Assembly: GCF_900172265.1 (NCBI RefSeq) | Contig: NZ_FWFK01000009.1 | Span: 31,939 to 95,938 of the forward strand | Length of the DNA stretch: 64,000 bases | Direction of reading: 5' to 3' | Source: Roseivivax jejudonensis | Lineage (GTDB): Bacteria; Pseudomonadota; Alphaproteobacteria; Rhodobacterales; Rhodobacteraceae | Shown: positions 26,395 through 35,536 of the stretch, piece after piece | Layout: each line of letters starts with the position of its first letter | Position numbering within the stretch: position 1 is the first letter of the stretch | The notes under the pieces: generated by a model | What the model was told of the DNA's origin: nothing | The model's database searches: none | The model's input: only the letters and a program-made list of their open reading frames with translations | Translations under genes and position numbers: made by a program

Positions 26395-28176
26395 TCAGAA
26401 GTGCGCCGCGTCCAGTTCCATCACCGGCGCTGCGCCGCTCTCGATGCGCTTGAGATGCATGCCGGTCGCGGGCAGCTGGCGCGCCATGTAGTAGCGGCCG
26501 GTGGCGAGCTTCGCGGCGTAGAAGTCCTTGTCCGAGGCGCCTGCATCGAGCGCGGCGCGCGCGGAGACGGCCATCTTCGTCCACATCAGCCCGAGGCAGA
26601 CATGCCCGAAGAGATGCATGAAGTCATAGGACCCCGACAGCGCCGCGTTGGGGTTCTTCATGCCGTTCTGCATGAAGTACATACCGGCCGTCTGGAGATC
26701 CTTCGAGGCCGCCTTGAGCGGCTCGAGGAAGTCCCGGTCGATCGACTCGTCCCGGCCCTTCATCGCCGCGATCTCGGCCTTGATCATGTCGAAGAACGCC
26801 ATGACGTGCTTGCCGCCGTCCTGCGCGAGTTTTCTGCCCACGAGGTCGAGCGCCTGCACGCCGTTGGTGCCTTCGTAGATCATGGTGATGCGCGCGTCGC
26901 GGACGAACTGTTCGAGGCCCCATTCGCGGGTGAAGCCCGAGCCGCCCAGCGTCTGTTGCGCCAGCACCGTCGTCTCGAAGCCCTTGTCGGTCAGGAAGCC
27001 CTTGATGACCGGCGTCAGGAGCGAGATCAGCCCCTCGGCATCCGCGTCTTCGTTGCGATGCGCGCGGTCGATCATCTGCGCGCCCCAGAAGACGAAGGCG
27101 CGCGCGCCCTCGACGAAGCTTTTCTGGGCCATCAGGTTCCGGCGCACGTCGGGATGCACGATGATCGGGTCGGCCGGGCCGTCGGGATTCTTCGTGCCGG
27201 TGACATCTCGCCCCTGCAGGCGGTCCTGCGCGAAGGCGAGCGCGTTCTGGTAGGCCACCGCACCCTGGGCGTAGCCTTGCAGGCCGACGCCGAGCCGCGC
27301 CTCGTTCATCATGGTGAACATGGCGCGCATGCCCTTGTGCAACTCGCCCACGAGGAAGCCACGTGCGCCGTCGTAGTTCATCACGCAGGTGGCGTTGCCG
27401 TGGATGCCCATCTTCTCCTCGAGGCCGCCGCAGCTGACCGCGTTGCGGTCGCCGAGGCTGCCGTCCTCGTTCACGAGGAACTTCGGCACGATGAAGAGCG
27501 AGATGCCCTTCACGCCGTCGGGGCCGCCCGGCACCTTGGCGAGCACGAGGTGGATGATGTTCTCGGACAGGTCGTGTTCACCGGCGGAAATCCAGATCTT
27601 GGAGCCGGTGATCGCGTAGGAGCCGTCGTCCTGCGGTTCCGCCTTGGTTCGGATCAGGCCGAGATCGGTGCCGCAATGGGGCTCCGTCAGGTTCATCGTG
27701 CCCGACCAGATGCCGTCGATCATGTTCGGCAGGTAGGTCTGTTTCTGCTGCGCCGAGCCGTGGGCATGAATTGCCGAGTAGGCGCCGTGGGTCAGGCCCT
27801 GGTACATGTTGAAGGCCATATTGGAGGACACGAACATCTCGCCCACCGCGCAGTTCAGCACGTAGGGCATGCCCTGGCCGCCGTATTCGGGATCGGCGTC
27901 GAGCCCCATCCAGCCGCCGGCGCGCATCTGCTCGTAGGCATCCTTGAAGCCCTCGGGGGTGCGCACCACGCCATTCTCGAGCGTGCAGCCCTGGCGGTCG
28001 CCGACGGGATTGAGCGGGGCGAGCACGTTCTCGGACAGCTTGCCCGCTTCCTCGAGGATCGCGGCGGTGGTGTCGGCGTCGAGATCGTCGTAGCCGGGGA
28101 TGTCCTGCTCGTGAATCTTGAGAACCTCGTGCAGCACGAAGCCCATGTCCTTGGTCGGCGCGTGATAGATCGGCAT
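26395..28176 (-). CDS. Acyl-CoA dehydrogenase with C-terminal extension (FadE/DmdC-like, 593 aa)
   Basis: FAD-dependent dehydrogenase introducing the alpha-beta double bond into acyl-CoA. It has 593 residues, longer than the 380-residue standard, with the extra C-terminal helical domain of the large bacterial group. The N-terminus [20 protein letters not shown] is typical of that group. The middle domain has [20 protein letters not shown] and [20 protein letters not shown]; the C-terminal dehydrogenase domain has [20 protein letters not shown] and [18 protein letters not shown]. The group includes DmdC (methylmercaptopropionyl-CoA) and long-chain enzymes, and the chain length cannot be told. 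It sits 25 bases after merR on the same strand. Confidence 0.93.
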   Translation of the reverse strand: MPIYHAPTKDMGFVLHEVLKIHEQDIPGYDDLDADTTAAILEEAGKLSENVLAPLNPVGDRQGCTLENGVVRTPEGFKDAYEQMRAGGWMGLDADPEYGGQGMPYVLNCAVGEMFVSSNMAFNMYQGLTHGAYSAIHAHGSAQQKQTYLPNMIDGIWSGTMNLTEPHCGTDLGLIRTKAEPQDDGSYAITGSKIWISAGEHDLSENIIHLVLAKVPGGPDGVKGISLFIVPKFLVNEDGSLGDRNAVSCGGLEEKMGIHGNATCVMNYDGARGFLVGELHKGMRAMFTMMNEARLGVGLQGYAQGAVAYQNALAFAQDRLQGRDVTGTKNPDGPADPIIVHPDVRRNLMAQKSFVEGARAFVFWGAQMIDRAHRNEDADAEGLISLLTPVIKGFLTDKGFETTVLAQQTLGGSGFTREWGLEQFVRDARITMIYEGTNGVQALDLVGRKLAQDGGKHVMAFFDMIKAEIAAMKGRDESIDRDFLEPLKAASKDLQTAGMYFMQNGMKNPNAALSGSYDFMHLFGHVCLGLMWTKMAVSARAALDAGASDKDFYAAKLATGRYYMARQLPATGMHLKRIESGAAPVMELDAAHF

Positions 28177-28201
28177 GTCGGGGCTCCTCCCGTCTGGAAA
28201 C

Positions 28202-28606
28202 TTACTCGGCGGCCTTTTTCGGCTGGTTCAGCGAAGACAGCATCTTCTCGCCCCAGCGCATCTGCTCCTCGAGCTCGGCGATCGCGGTATCGAGATCGGC
28301 GCGCTGCGATTTCAGTTCCGCAAGACGCGCCTCGGCGACCTCGTAGGTCTTGGACAGCTGCGTCGCCTGTGCATCGCCCATGTGGTAGAGGTCGAGCAGC
28401 TGGCGGATTTCCTCGAGGCTGAAGCCGAAGCGCTTGCCGCGCAGGATCAGCTTGAGCCGCGCGCGGTCGCGCTTCGTGAAGAGGCGTTTCTGGCCCTGGC
28501 GGACCGGAAAGATCAGCTCCTTAGATTCATAGAAGCGCAGCGTCCGCGGCGTCACCTCGAAAGCGTCGCACATCTCGCGGATGGTCATGGTGGTGTCGTC
28601 GGTCAT
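28202..28606 (-). CDS. MerR family transcriptional regulator (first of two)
   Basis: 134 residues. The N-terminal winged helix ([20 protein letters not shown] through [20 protein letters not shown], about 6-75) is followed by a coiled-coil dimerisation helix. No metal-binding cysteines occur in the C-terminal half, so it belongs to the non-metal group that includes acyl-CoA-responsive LiuR/PsrA-like regulators. First gene of a merR-acyl-CoA dehydrogenase-RHH operon. Two direct repeats TTGACGTAAG(T/A)TCA lie 77-123 bases upstream and are likely autoregulatory sites. Confidence 0.92.
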   Translation of the reverse strand: MTDDTTMTIREMCDAFEVTPRTLRFYESKELIFPVRQGQKRLFTKRDRARLKLILRGKRFGFSLEEIRQLLDLYHMGDAQATQLSKTYEVAEARLAELKSQRADLDTAIAELEEQMRWGEKMLSSLNQPKKAAE

Positions 28607-28682
28607 ACTTTTCCTGAGACTCTCGCTGGTGTCATCCGGCGGATGTGCGAGGTTCCGCGGCGTCTTACAACGGGGTTCGAGG

Positions 28683-28729
28683 TTGACGTAAGTTCAACGT
28701 CACGTCACTTCGCGCTTGACGTAAGATCA
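28683..28729. promoter_or_regulatory. Direct repeats TTGACGTAAGWTCA, candidate MerR operators
   Basis: TTGACGTAAGTTCA (28683-28696) and TTGACGTAAGATCA (28716-28729) are spaced exactly 33 bases apart, three helical turns. The first copy also forms TGACGT-N7-ACGTCA with the following bases. They lie upstream of the merR-acyl-CoA dehydrogenase operon. ACGT-rich palindromes are known for LiuR-type MerR regulators; assignment to this regulator is inference. Confidence 0.55.
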
Positions 28730-28874
28730 GCATCGGTCACGCCGGTCGCAGGGCAACTTCCTTGCGCCCGTCCGGCGGTCGCGGCCGACGCCGCGCTGCG
28801 CAAGAAAGGTGCCAAAGGGACCGGATCGCGAGACTCAGCGCGGTCGGGCCGCGACGCCTCGGCACGTGCGGGGC

Positions 28875-29246
28875 TCAGCCCGAGAGGGAGGCGGCGGTCT
28901 CGTCGCGCAGGGCCTTCAGCTCGTCCATGGCGGCGTCGAGCTGGCGGCGCTGGTCCTCGAGTTCGGACATCTGGCGGTCGGCGAGCTTGATCCATTCCCG
29001 CATCTGCGCCTCGGTGCCTTCCTTCTCGTAGATCAGCAGCCACTGGCGGATGTCCTCGAGCTGGAAGCCGAAACGGCGGCCGCGCATGATGAGCGTCATG
29101 CGCGCGATCTCGCGCGGGCCATAATAGCGCGCGCGGCCCTGACGTTCGGGCTGCAGCAGCTCGATATACTCGTAGTACCGCAACGTGCGCGGGGTCACGT
29201 CGAACTTCGCGCACATCTCCTTGAAGCTGAGGCGGGTGTCGGTCAT
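28875..29246 (-). CDS. MerR family transcriptional regulator (second)
   Basis: 123 residues, a paralog of the first MerR (shared EMCxxFxVTPRTLRxYE and RRFGFQLEDIRQWL patterns). The N-terminal winged helix is followed by a coiled coil (about 80-115) rich in Glu, Asp and Gln. No metal-binding cysteines are present. The ATG at 29246 begins MTDTRLSFKEMCAKF. The in-frame ATG at 29420 overlaps the divergent thioesterase start region and adds an arginine-rich stretch, so it is rejected. It diverges from the thioesterase-thioesterase-MATE operon, its most probable target. Confidence 0.9.
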   Translation of the reverse strand: MTDTRLSFKEMCAKFDVTPRTLRYYEYIELLQPERQGRARYYGPREIARMTLIMRGRRFGFQLEDIRQWLLIYEKEGTEAQMREWIKLADRQMSELEDQRRQLDAAMDELKALRDETAASLSG

Positions 29247-29425
29247 CGCAGGTCCCGGGTTGCGGCTGGGGCAAAGGTAGGCGCCGCCACCACCGAGGGC
29301 AACCGCCGCGGCGCGGTCGACTTCGCCCCTGTCGCGGTGCGCGGGCCCGGTCCGTGCGCGACGGGTTGAAGCCGGCCGCACCACGGGCGCATAAAGGCGG
29401 CGTTGACCGCAGGAGCCCAATCCCC

Positions 29426-29851
29426 ATGACCGCCGACAAGGCGCGGATCGCGCGCCAGTTCATCGAGACGATCCCGCATGCGCAGGCGCTGGGCATGACG
29501 ATCACCGAGATCGGCGACGGCTTCGCGCGGATCGAGATGCCCTACGACGCGCGGCTCGTGGGCGATCCGCAGACCGGCGTGATCCACGGCGGGGCGGTCT
29601 CGGCGCTGATGGACACCGCCGGCGGTGCCGCGGTGATGAGCCATCCGGAGGCGCCGGCCGGCACGGCGACGATCGATCTCAGGATCGACTACATGCGCGC
29701 GGCGCAGCCCGGGCAGACCATCGTCGCGGAAGCCACCTGCTATCACATCACCCGCGCGGTCGCCTTCGTCCGCGCGACCGCGACCGACGAGGACACCGCG
29801 CGTCCCGTCGCGGCGGCGACCGGCGCCTTCACCGTGGAGCGCACGTCGTGA
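29426..29851 (+). CDS. PaaI-type hotdog thioesterase (first)
   Basis: Acyl-CoA thioesterase of the hotdog fold, 141 residues. GVIHGGAVSALMDTAGGAAV (about 50-70) is the helix-forming active-site segment of the PaaI/4HBT group, and ATIDLRIDYMRAAQPGQTIV is the following central strand region. AGGAG (29411-29415) precedes the ATG at 29426. GTGA overlap with the next thioesterase gene couples the two, which may form a heteromer or act on different acyl groups. Confidence 0.92.
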   Translation: MTADKARIARQFIETIPHAQALGMTITEIGDGFARIEMPYDARLVGDPQTGVIHGGAVSALMDTAGGAAVMSHPEAPAGTATIDLRIDYMRAAQPGQTIVAEATCYHITRAVAFVRATATDEDTARPVAAATGAFTVERTS

Positions 29852-30357
29852 GCCGGCCCCGTCCCGAACCCGTCCAGGTGGTCAAGCAGCGCCGGGACGC
29901 CGCGCTCACTGCGCTGGCGGGCGGCGTGCCCTACATCCAGTTTCTCGGGATCCACTTCGACCGCCGCGGCGACGAGCTGACCGCCGTGCTGCCGTTCCGC
30001 GACGAACTGATCGGCAATCCGTTCCTGCCGGCGATCCACGGCGGCGTCACCGCGGCGTTCCTCGAGGTCACGGCGGTCATCTCGCTGAGCTACCTGTGGC
30101 TGTGGGAGGACGTCGAATCCGGCCGGATCGAGGTGGAGGCGCTGGAGGCCGGGCATCTGCCGCGTCTGCCCAAGACCATCGATTTCACGATCGACTACCT
30201 TCGCTCGGGCCTGCCGCGCGACGCTTATGCACGCGCGCGGATCACCCGCTCGGGCCGGCGCTACGCCAGCGTGCAGGCCGAGGCGTGGCAGGACAACCGC
30301 GACCGGCCGATGGCCGAGGCGATGGCGCATTTCCTGATGCCGCGGCGCGAGGACTGA
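29848..30357 (+). CDS. PaaI-type hotdog thioesterase (second)
   Basis: 169 residues, with a longer N-terminus than its neighbour. AIHGGVTAAFLEVTAVISLS is the active-site helix region and TIDFTIDYLRSGLPRDAYAR the strand pair. It starts with GTG at 29848 inside the stop of the first thioesterase. The stop is one base before the MATE ATG. The usual active-site acidic residue in the HGG-x-x-x-A-x-x-D/E pattern is a Glu here and an Asp in the first copy. Confidence 0.9.
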   Translation: MSRPRPEPVQVVKQRRDAALTALAGGVPYIQFLGIHFDRRGDELTAVLPFRDELIGNPFLPAIHGGVTAAFLEVTAVISLSYLWLWEDVESGRIEVEALEAGHLPRLPKTIDFTIDYLRSGLPRDAYARARITRSGRRYASVQAEAWQDNRDRPMAEAMAHFLMPRRED

Positions 30358-30358
30358 G

Positions 30359-31681
30359 ATGACCGACATCGCGGCGCCGCGCGATGTGACCCATGCGCGC
30401 GTCCTGCGGATCGCGCTGCCGATCGTGCTGTCGAACGCGACGATCCCGATCCTCGGCGCGGTCGACACGGCGGTCGTCGGACAGATGGGACAGGCCGCCC
30501 CGATCGGCGCGGTGGGCGTCGGCGCGGTAATCCTCTCGGCGATCTACTGGGTGTTCGGCTTCCTTCGGATGGGGACCACGGGCCTCGCGGCGCAGGCCGA
30601 GGGCGAGGGCAACCGCGCCGAGGTCGCGGCGATCCTGACACGGGTCCTGATCATCGGGCTGGGCGGCGGCGCGGCGGTGATCGTCGTGCAGCCGCTGCTC
30701 TTCGCCGGGGCGTTCCTGATCTCGCCGGCGTCGGCGGAGGTGGAGGCGCTGGCGCGCAGCTACATGGGAATCCGGATCTGGTCGGCGCCTGCGGCCATCG
30801 CGATTTACGGGATCATCGGCTGGCTCATCGCGCGCGAGCGCACCGCGGCCGTCCTGGTGCTGCAGGTCTGGATGAACGGGGTGAACGTGATCCTCGATCT
30901 GTGGTTCGTGCTCGGGCTCGGGTGGGGCGTCGACGGCGTGGCGTTCGCGACATTCCTGGCCGAGTGGTCGGGGCTGGCGATGGGGCTCTGGCTCTGCCGC
31001 GCGGCGTTCCGCGCGCCCGGATGGCGCGACCGCGCTCGCGTGCTCGACCGCGCAAAGCTGGTCCGGATGGCGAAGGTCAACTCCGACATCCTGGTCCGGT
31101 CGCTGCTGCTGCAGTCGATCTTCCTGTCCTTTATTCTCATCGCGTCGGATTTCGGCGACGTGACGCTCGCCGCGACGCAAGTGCTCGTGCAGTTCCTGCA
31201 GATCACCGCGCACGGCCTCGACGGTTTCGCCTTCGCGGCCGAGGCGATGGTGGGGCAGGCGCTTGGCGCGCGGGCGGTTGCCACGGTCCGACGCGCGGCG
31301 CTGTTGTCGTCTCTCTGGGGGCTCGTGCTCTGCGGTCTTTTGTCCGCGAGCTTCTGGGCCATCGGGCCGTGGCTGATCGATGTCATGGCGGACGTGCCCG
31401 AGGTGCAGGCAGAAGGACGCGTCTACCTGCCGTGGATCGTGGCGGTGCCGGTGATGGGCCTCGCCGCTTGGATGCTCGACGGTGTCTTCATCGGCGCGAC
31501 GCGGACAGCCGACATGCGCAACATGATGATCCTGTCGGCGGCCGGCTACTACGCGGCGCTCCTCGTGCTGGTCCCGGCCTTCGGCATGCACGGGCTCTGG
31601 GCGGCGATGCACGCGTCGTTCGTCCTTCGCGCACTGACGCTCTGGGCACGCTACCCGGCGCTAGAGCGCGCAGCGGCCTGA
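30359..31681 (+). CDS. MATE family efflux transporter (DinF-like)
   Basis: Inner-membrane multidrug/toxin exporter driven by sodium or protons, 440 residues with about 12 membrane segments arranged as two halves. The N-terminal PIVLSNATIPILGAVDTAVV and RMGTTGLAAQAEGEGNRAEV resemble the DinF subgroup. The second half includes AATQVLVQFLQITAHGLDGF and AFAAEAMVGQALGARAVATV. The ATG is one base past the upstream stop, so it is translated from the same message as the two thioesterases. Substrate unknown. It ends 4 bases before a convergent gene. Confidence 0.93.
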   Translation: MTDIAAPRDVTHARVLRIALPIVLSNATIPILGAVDTAVVGQMGQAAPIGAVGVGAVILSAIYWVFGFLRMGTTGLAAQAEGEGNRAEVAAILTRVLIIGLGGGAAVIVVQPLLFAGAFLISPASAEVEALARSYMGIRIWSAPAAIAIYGIIGWLIARERTAAVLVLQVWMNGVNVILDLWFVLGLGWGVDGVAFATFLAEWSGLAMGLWLCRAAFRAPGWRDRARVLDRAKLVRMAKVNSDILVRSLLLQSIFLSFILIASDFGDVTLAATQVLVQFLQITAHGLDGFAFAAEAMVGQALGARAVATVRRAALLSSLWGLVLCGLLSASFWAIGPWLIDVMADVPEVQAEGRVYLPWIVAVPVMGLAAWMLDGVFIGATRTADMRNMMILSAAGYYAALLVLVPAFGMHGLWAAMHASFVLRALTLWARYPALERAAA

Positions 31682-31685
31682 GCGG

Positions 31686-32651
31686 TCAGAGCGTCTCGAG
31701 CGCGCGGGCGAAGACCGACGCTTCGACGTTGCCGCCGGAGATGGTGACGATCACCGTGTCCGCCTCGACCTCCGGCGAGAAGAGTGCGGCAGCGAGAGCG
31801 ACCGCGCCGCCGGGTTCGGCGACCACCTTGAGCCGTTGGAACGCCAGAGCCATCGCGTGCAGGACGTCCGTATCCGACACCGCGAGCCCGGGGCCAGCGA
31901 GCCGCGCGAGCACCGGGAACGTGAGCGTGCCCGGTGCCGGCGTGAGCACCGCGTCGCAGAGCCCGGCCTCCGGTCGGCCATGTGGCGTGATCTCTCCGGC
32001 CGCGAGCGAGCGTGCCACGTCGTCGAAGCCCTCGGGCTCGACGGTGCGAAGGCGCAGGCCCGGCGCCTCCGCCTCGAGCGCGAGCGCAATACCGGCGGAC
32101 AGGCCGCCGCCGCCGCAGCACACCAGCACTTCGGCCTCGGTGATGCCGCGCGCGCGGGCCTGTTCGGCGATCTCCAGCCCGCAGGTGCCCTGACCGGCGA
32201 TCACCTCGGGGTCGTCGAACGGCTTGACCAGTGTCAGGCCACGCGTCGCGGCGAGCTCCGCGCCGATTGCGTTGCGATCCTCGGTCGCGCGGTCGTAGAG
32301 CACGACCTCGGCGCCAAGGGCGCGGGTGTTGGCGATCTTGAGCGCGGGCGCGTCCGAGGGCATGACGATGACCGCCGGGGCCGCGAGTTCCTGCGCCGCG
32401 CGCGCGACGCCCTGCGCGTGATTGCCGGATGAAAAGGCGATGACGCCGCGCGACAGCGTCTGCGTGTCGAGCGCGGACAGTGCGGCGCGCGCGCCCCGAT
32501 ACTTGAAGCTGCCAGTGTGCTGCAGGCACTCGGCCTTGATCAGCACCCGCCGGTCCGCGATCTCGTCGAGGAACGGCGACGACAAAAGCGGTGTCACCCG
32601 CGCATGCCGCGCAAGACGTTCCGACGCCGCGCGGATGCGCTCGATCGTCAT
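31686..32651 (-). CDS. Threonine/serine dehydratase family PLP enzyme
   Basis: Pyridoxal-phosphate enzyme of fold type II, 321 residues, matching catabolic threonine/serine dehydratases and racemases that lack the ACT regulatory domain. The PLP-binding lysine is in HTGSFKYRGARAAL (about residue 50), the substrate loop is SSGNHAQG (75-82), and the phosphate-binding loop is CCGGGGLSAG (about 180-189). The C-terminus has TISGGNVE. It is the last gene of a coupled three-gene operon, its ATG overlapping the preceding stop by 4 bases. Dehydratase versus serine racemase or hydroxyaspartate dehydratase is not decidable from sequence. Confidence 0.9.
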   Translation of the reverse strand: MTIERIRAASERLARHARVTPLLSSPFLDEIADRRVLIKAECLQHTGSFKYRGARAALSALDTQTLSRGVIAFSSGNHAQGVARAAQELAAPAVIVMPSDAPALKIANTRALGAEVVLYDRATEDRNAIGAELAATRGLTLVKPFDDPEVIAGQGTCGLEIAEQARARGITEAEVLVCCGGGGLSAGIALALEAEAPGLRLRTVEPEGFDDVARSLAAGEITPHGRPEAGLCDAVLTPAPGTLTFPVLARLAGPGLAVSDTDVLHAMALAFQRLKVVAEPGGAVALAAALFSPEVEADTVIVTISGGNVEASVFARALETL

Positions 32652-33469
32652 CGCAGCATTCCGAGCCAGCGCCCGAGCGCGTCGAGCGCCTCCGGCTCGT
32701 CCAGAAACGGGATATGGCCGCGATCGGGCACCTCGACCGCAATCATGTCGGGCCGGCGCGCCTGCATCTCTGCAAAGGTCTCGGGCGCGAGCAGGTTGGA
32801 ATTGGCCCCCCGGATCGCGCAGAGCGGCAGGCCCGCCAGCGCGTCGAACAGCGGCCAGAGGTCCGGCGCCGGTTGCGCGCCGGATCCCAGCACGGCGTCG
32901 CGCAGCCGCGGATCGTAGGGAATGGTCAGGCCATTCGGTCCCTCGCGAAACAGCGTGCGCGCCTCATGCTCCCAGCGCTCCGCCGGGACCGCGGCAAATC
33001 CCGGCATCCGCGTGGCCATCGCCTCCGCGGCTTCGGCGTAGCTCTTCCAGACGGGATCGCGGCCGAGATAGTCCTTGATCGTATCGAGCCCGGCCTCGGC
33101 AATCTCGGGTCCGATGTCATTGAGCGCGACGGCCGACAGCCGGTCCTTCGCCGTCGCCGCGAGCATCATCGCGATGAGCCCGCCGCGCGACGTGCCGAGG
33201 ATCGCCGCGCGGGCGATTCCGAGGTGGTCGAGCAGTTCGACCGCGTCGCGCGCCTCCACCGGGATGGTGTAGCTTTCGTGCGGGCCCCATTCGGACTGGC
33301 CGCGCCCGCGATAGTCGGGCCGGATGAGCCGCACATCCCTTAGGTGCGGCGCGACGTAGTCGAAGTCGTGGTGGTCGCGGGTAAGGCCGGCGAGGCAGAG
33401 CAGCGGCAGACCGTCGCCCTCGTCCTCGTAGTGCAGCGACAATCCGTCGGATGTGGTAAAACGAGGCAT
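32648..33469 (-). CDS. Alpha/beta hydrolase
   Basis: Cytoplasmic alpha/beta-hydrolase fold enzyme of 273 residues. The oxyanion region is LLCLAGLTRDHHDF, and the nucleophile elbow GTSRGG (about 98-103) has Ser as nucleophile. A late His is in PDRGHIPFLDEPEAL (about 252-266), with an acidic residue before it. The start at 33469 (MPRFTTSDGLSLHY) shares one base with the stop of the haloacid dehalogenase gene, and the stop overlaps the dehydratase start by 4 bases. An upstream ATG (34231) belongs to another frame and is rejected. Substrate unknown. Confidence 0.9.
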   Translation of the reverse strand: MPRFTTSDGLSLHYEDEGDGLPLLCLAGLTRDHHDFDYVAPHLRDVRLIRPDYRGRGQSEWGPHESYTIPVEARDAVELLDHLGIARAAILGTSRGGLIAMMLAATAKDRLSAVALNDIGPEIAEAGLDTIKDYLGRDPVWKSYAEAAEAMATRMPGFAAVPAERWEHEARTLFREGPNGLTIPYDPRLRDAVLGSGAQPAPDLWPLFDALAGLPLCAIRGANSNLLAPETFAEMQARRPDMIAVEVPDRGHIPFLDEPEALDALGRWLGMLR

Positions 33470-34152
33470 CAGGACACGAGCTCCGGCAGGCGGGACAGAT
33501 CGGGCAGGACATGCGCCGGGCGGCCGGGCAGCCGGTCCACCGGGTGGCCGCCACGGTTGGCCCAGACCGTTTCGAAGCCGTAGGCGGTGGCGCAACCGGC
33601 GTCCCATCCGTTCGAGGACACGAACAGGACCGCGTCCTTGTCTACTCCGAAGCGACGGCCGACGAGGTCGTAGACCGCGGCAGCGGGCTTGAAGACGCCG
33701 ACCTCTTCGACGGACAGCACGGCATCGAGCGAGCCACCGAGGCCCGCGGCGGCGACCGAGCTGTCGAGCATGTCCGGGCTGCCGTTCGACAGGATCGCAC
33801 AGGTGTGGCCCGATGCTTTCAACGCGCGCAGCATGCCGGGCACCTCGGGATAGGCATCGAGCTCGCGGTAGAGCGCCAGCAGCCGGTCGCGCAGTTCGTC
33901 GTCGCCATCGAGACCGCGATTCTCCAGCGCCCAGTCGAGCCCGTCCTGTGTCACCTGCCAGAACGGGCAGTGATCGCCGGTGATCGCACGCAACCACGTA
34001 TATTGCAGCTGTTTCTGCCGCCAGTCCTCGGCCACGTCCTGCCAGCAGTCGGCGAGAGCCTCGCGGCCCGGCTCGCGCGCCGCGGCGCGGGCGGCGGAGC
34101 CCACATCGAACAGCGTGCCGTAGGCATCGAAGATACAGGTGGTGATCGGCAT
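33469..34152 (-). CDS. Haloacid dehalogenase type II (HAD superfamily)
   Basis: 227 residues. Expected to hydrolyse L-2-haloacids, though many relatives act on other small substrates. Motif I is FDAYGTLFDVGS with nucleophile Asp10, motif II ILSNGSPDML, motif III Lys in EEVGVFKPAAAVYDLV, and motif IV VSSNGWDAGCATAYGFETVW. These include the SSNxWD signature typical of true L-2-haloacid dehalogenases. GGAGGAGTC precedes the ATG at 34152. First gene of the coupled HAD-hydrolase-dehydratase operon. Confidence 0.92.
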   Translation of the reverse strand: MPITTCIFDAYGTLFDVGSAARAAAREPGREALADCWQDVAEDWRQKQLQYTWLRAITGDHCPFWQVTQDGLDWALENRGLDGDDELRDRLLALYRELDAYPEVPGMLRALKASGHTCAILSNGSPDMLDSSVAAAGLGGSLDAVLSVEEVGVFKPAAAVYDLVGRRFGVDKDAVLFVSSNGWDAGCATAYGFETVWANRGGHPVDRLPGRPAHVLPDLSRLPELVS

Positions 34153-34285
34153 GACTCCTCCGCGCGCGCCACGTCTCGGGCCGGAGCCTTGCACGCGGCG
34201 GGCGCGGCGAAAAGAGCAGGGGTGTTCCCATCCCGCGCCGATGCCGCTAGGGGCGAGGCGGGCAGGGGGCGCAGGAGGGCGCGGC

Positions 34286-34774
34286 ATGAACGACAGCGAG
34301 ACGGATCGCGACGAGGTCCTGGCGGTGGTGGCCGCCTCCGCACCGCGCCGCTGGCTCGGGGTCGGATCGGTCTCGACGCTCGGGGCCTTGCTCGTCGGTC
34401 TCGCCTTCGGCACCCCGCTCGGCCCGCTCTGGCAGGCCGGGTTCCTGCTCGGCGGTATCGCCGTGCTCTGGGCCGCGCGCGAGATGTGGCGCGGCACGCG
34501 AGCGATCCTGGAGCTGACGCGCGAGGAACTGCGCGAACGCGACGGGGCGGTGCTGGCGCGGATCGAGGAGGTCGAACGGGTCGATCGTTCGATGTTCGCG
34601 ATGAAGCCGTCGAACGGCTTTCTCCTGGTGCTGAACCGGCCGCGCACGCGAGCGTGGCGGCCGGGTCTGTGGTGGCGCCTCGGGCGCCGCGTCGCGGTGG
34701 GCGGCGTGACCTCGGGCGGTCAGACCCGGCCCATGGCCGACATCATCGCCGCGCTGCGGACCGGGCAGATCTGA
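34286..34774 (+). CDS. Small membrane protein, function unknown
   Basis: 162 residues. After a short acidic N-terminus (MNDSETDRDEV) come two predicted membrane segments (about 25-44 and 48-66). A cytoplasmic domain follows, with REELRERDGAVLARIEEVERVDRSMF and KPSNGFLLVLNRPRTRAWRP. That strand-rich tail resembles small PH-like domains of membrane-anchored proteins, which is only a fold guess. A purine-rich ribosome-binding site (GCAGGAGGG) precedes the ATG. It is divergent from the HAD operon and convergent with the Tad-like genes. Confidence 0.75.
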   Translation: MNDSETDRDEVLAVVAASAPRRWLGVGSVSTLGALLVGLAFGTPLGPLWQAGFLLGGIAVLWAAREMWRGTRAILELTREELRERDGAVLARIEEVERVDRSMFAMKPSNGFLLVLNRPRTRAWRPGLWWRLGRRVAVGGVTSGGQTRPMADIIAALRTGQI

Positions 34775-34796
34775 ACCTGCCCGGTCCCCGGCATCA

Positions 34797-35522
34797 TCAG
34801 ACGCCGCTCGGCTCGATGTTCTGGCTGCCGTCGGTGTTGTCGGCGCAGTTCGACCAGCCGCCCACGTCGCGGAAGTCGCCCGAGTTCGTGTTGCACAGCG
34901 TGTCAGCGGTGCCCTGCATGGTGCTGTCGCCGTAGTCGTAGCCGGCGTAGCCGCTCTCGGGGTTCTCCTCGAACAGCACCTGCGGCGCAAAGCGCGGACG
35001 GGTGAACGAGTAGGAGCTGATCTCGAAGGTCGACAGGCCCGCTTCGAAGACAGGCTCGTAATCGGTCCACGTCTCCACCAGGACGATCTGGTCGTTGCGG
35101 GCCATCAGCGGAAGCTTTTCGGACATGTCGTTGATGTAGCCGTCAAGCTCGGGGCGGATGCCGCGCGATTCGGACCAGAGCACCTCGTAGCTCGGTGCCT
35201 CGTTCTCGATGTTCTTCGTCTGCTTCACGACGCTGATTCGCAGGTCGGTGTCTTCCGGGCGGCTTTCCAGCATCGCCAGCACCAGCTCATAGGTGTGGTC
35301 GACGTATTCCGGGTTCAGCGGACGCGTCTCGCGGGAGATCATGTCGCCCACGCTGTAGTTCACGCGCTGCTCGAGTGCGGAGCTGCGGCTGGCGTCGTGC
35401 CACACCCAGACCCCGCAGAAGATGAACCACAGGATGGGCAGGGCGAGGATCGCCTCGATGTTGACGTCGCCGTTTTCGCGTGTGGCGAAGGCGGCAAAGC
35501 GGCGCTTCAGGATGGAAGTCAT
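34797..35522 (-). CDS. TadE/TadG-like pilus assembly protein (third of three)
   Basis: 241 residues. A positively charged N-terminus is followed by ENGDVNIEAILALPILWFIF and CGVWVWHD (about 17-43), the TadE-like hydrophobic segment with a conserved glutamate. The rest is extracytoplasmic and Ser/Tyr/Asp-rich, with two late cysteines (CNTNSGDF and NCADN). TadE-like minor pseudopilins belong to Flp/Tad pilus systems, but no tadABC, rcpA or flp is in the window. It lies 14 bases after the second gene of the cluster. Confidence 0.85.
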   Translation of the reverse strand: MTSILKRRFAAFATRENGDVNIEAILALPILWFIFCGVWVWHDASRSSALEQRVNYSVGDMISRETRPLNPEYVDHTYELVLAMLESRPEDTDLRISVVKQTKNIENEAPSYEVLWSESRGIRPELDGYINDMSEKLPLMARNDQIVLVETWTDYEPVFEAGLSTFEISSYSFTRPRFAPQVLFEENPESGYAGYDYGDSTMQGTADTLCNTNSGDFRDVGGWSNCADNTDGSQNIEPSGV

Positions 35523-35536
35523 TGTTCCGGCCTCCT

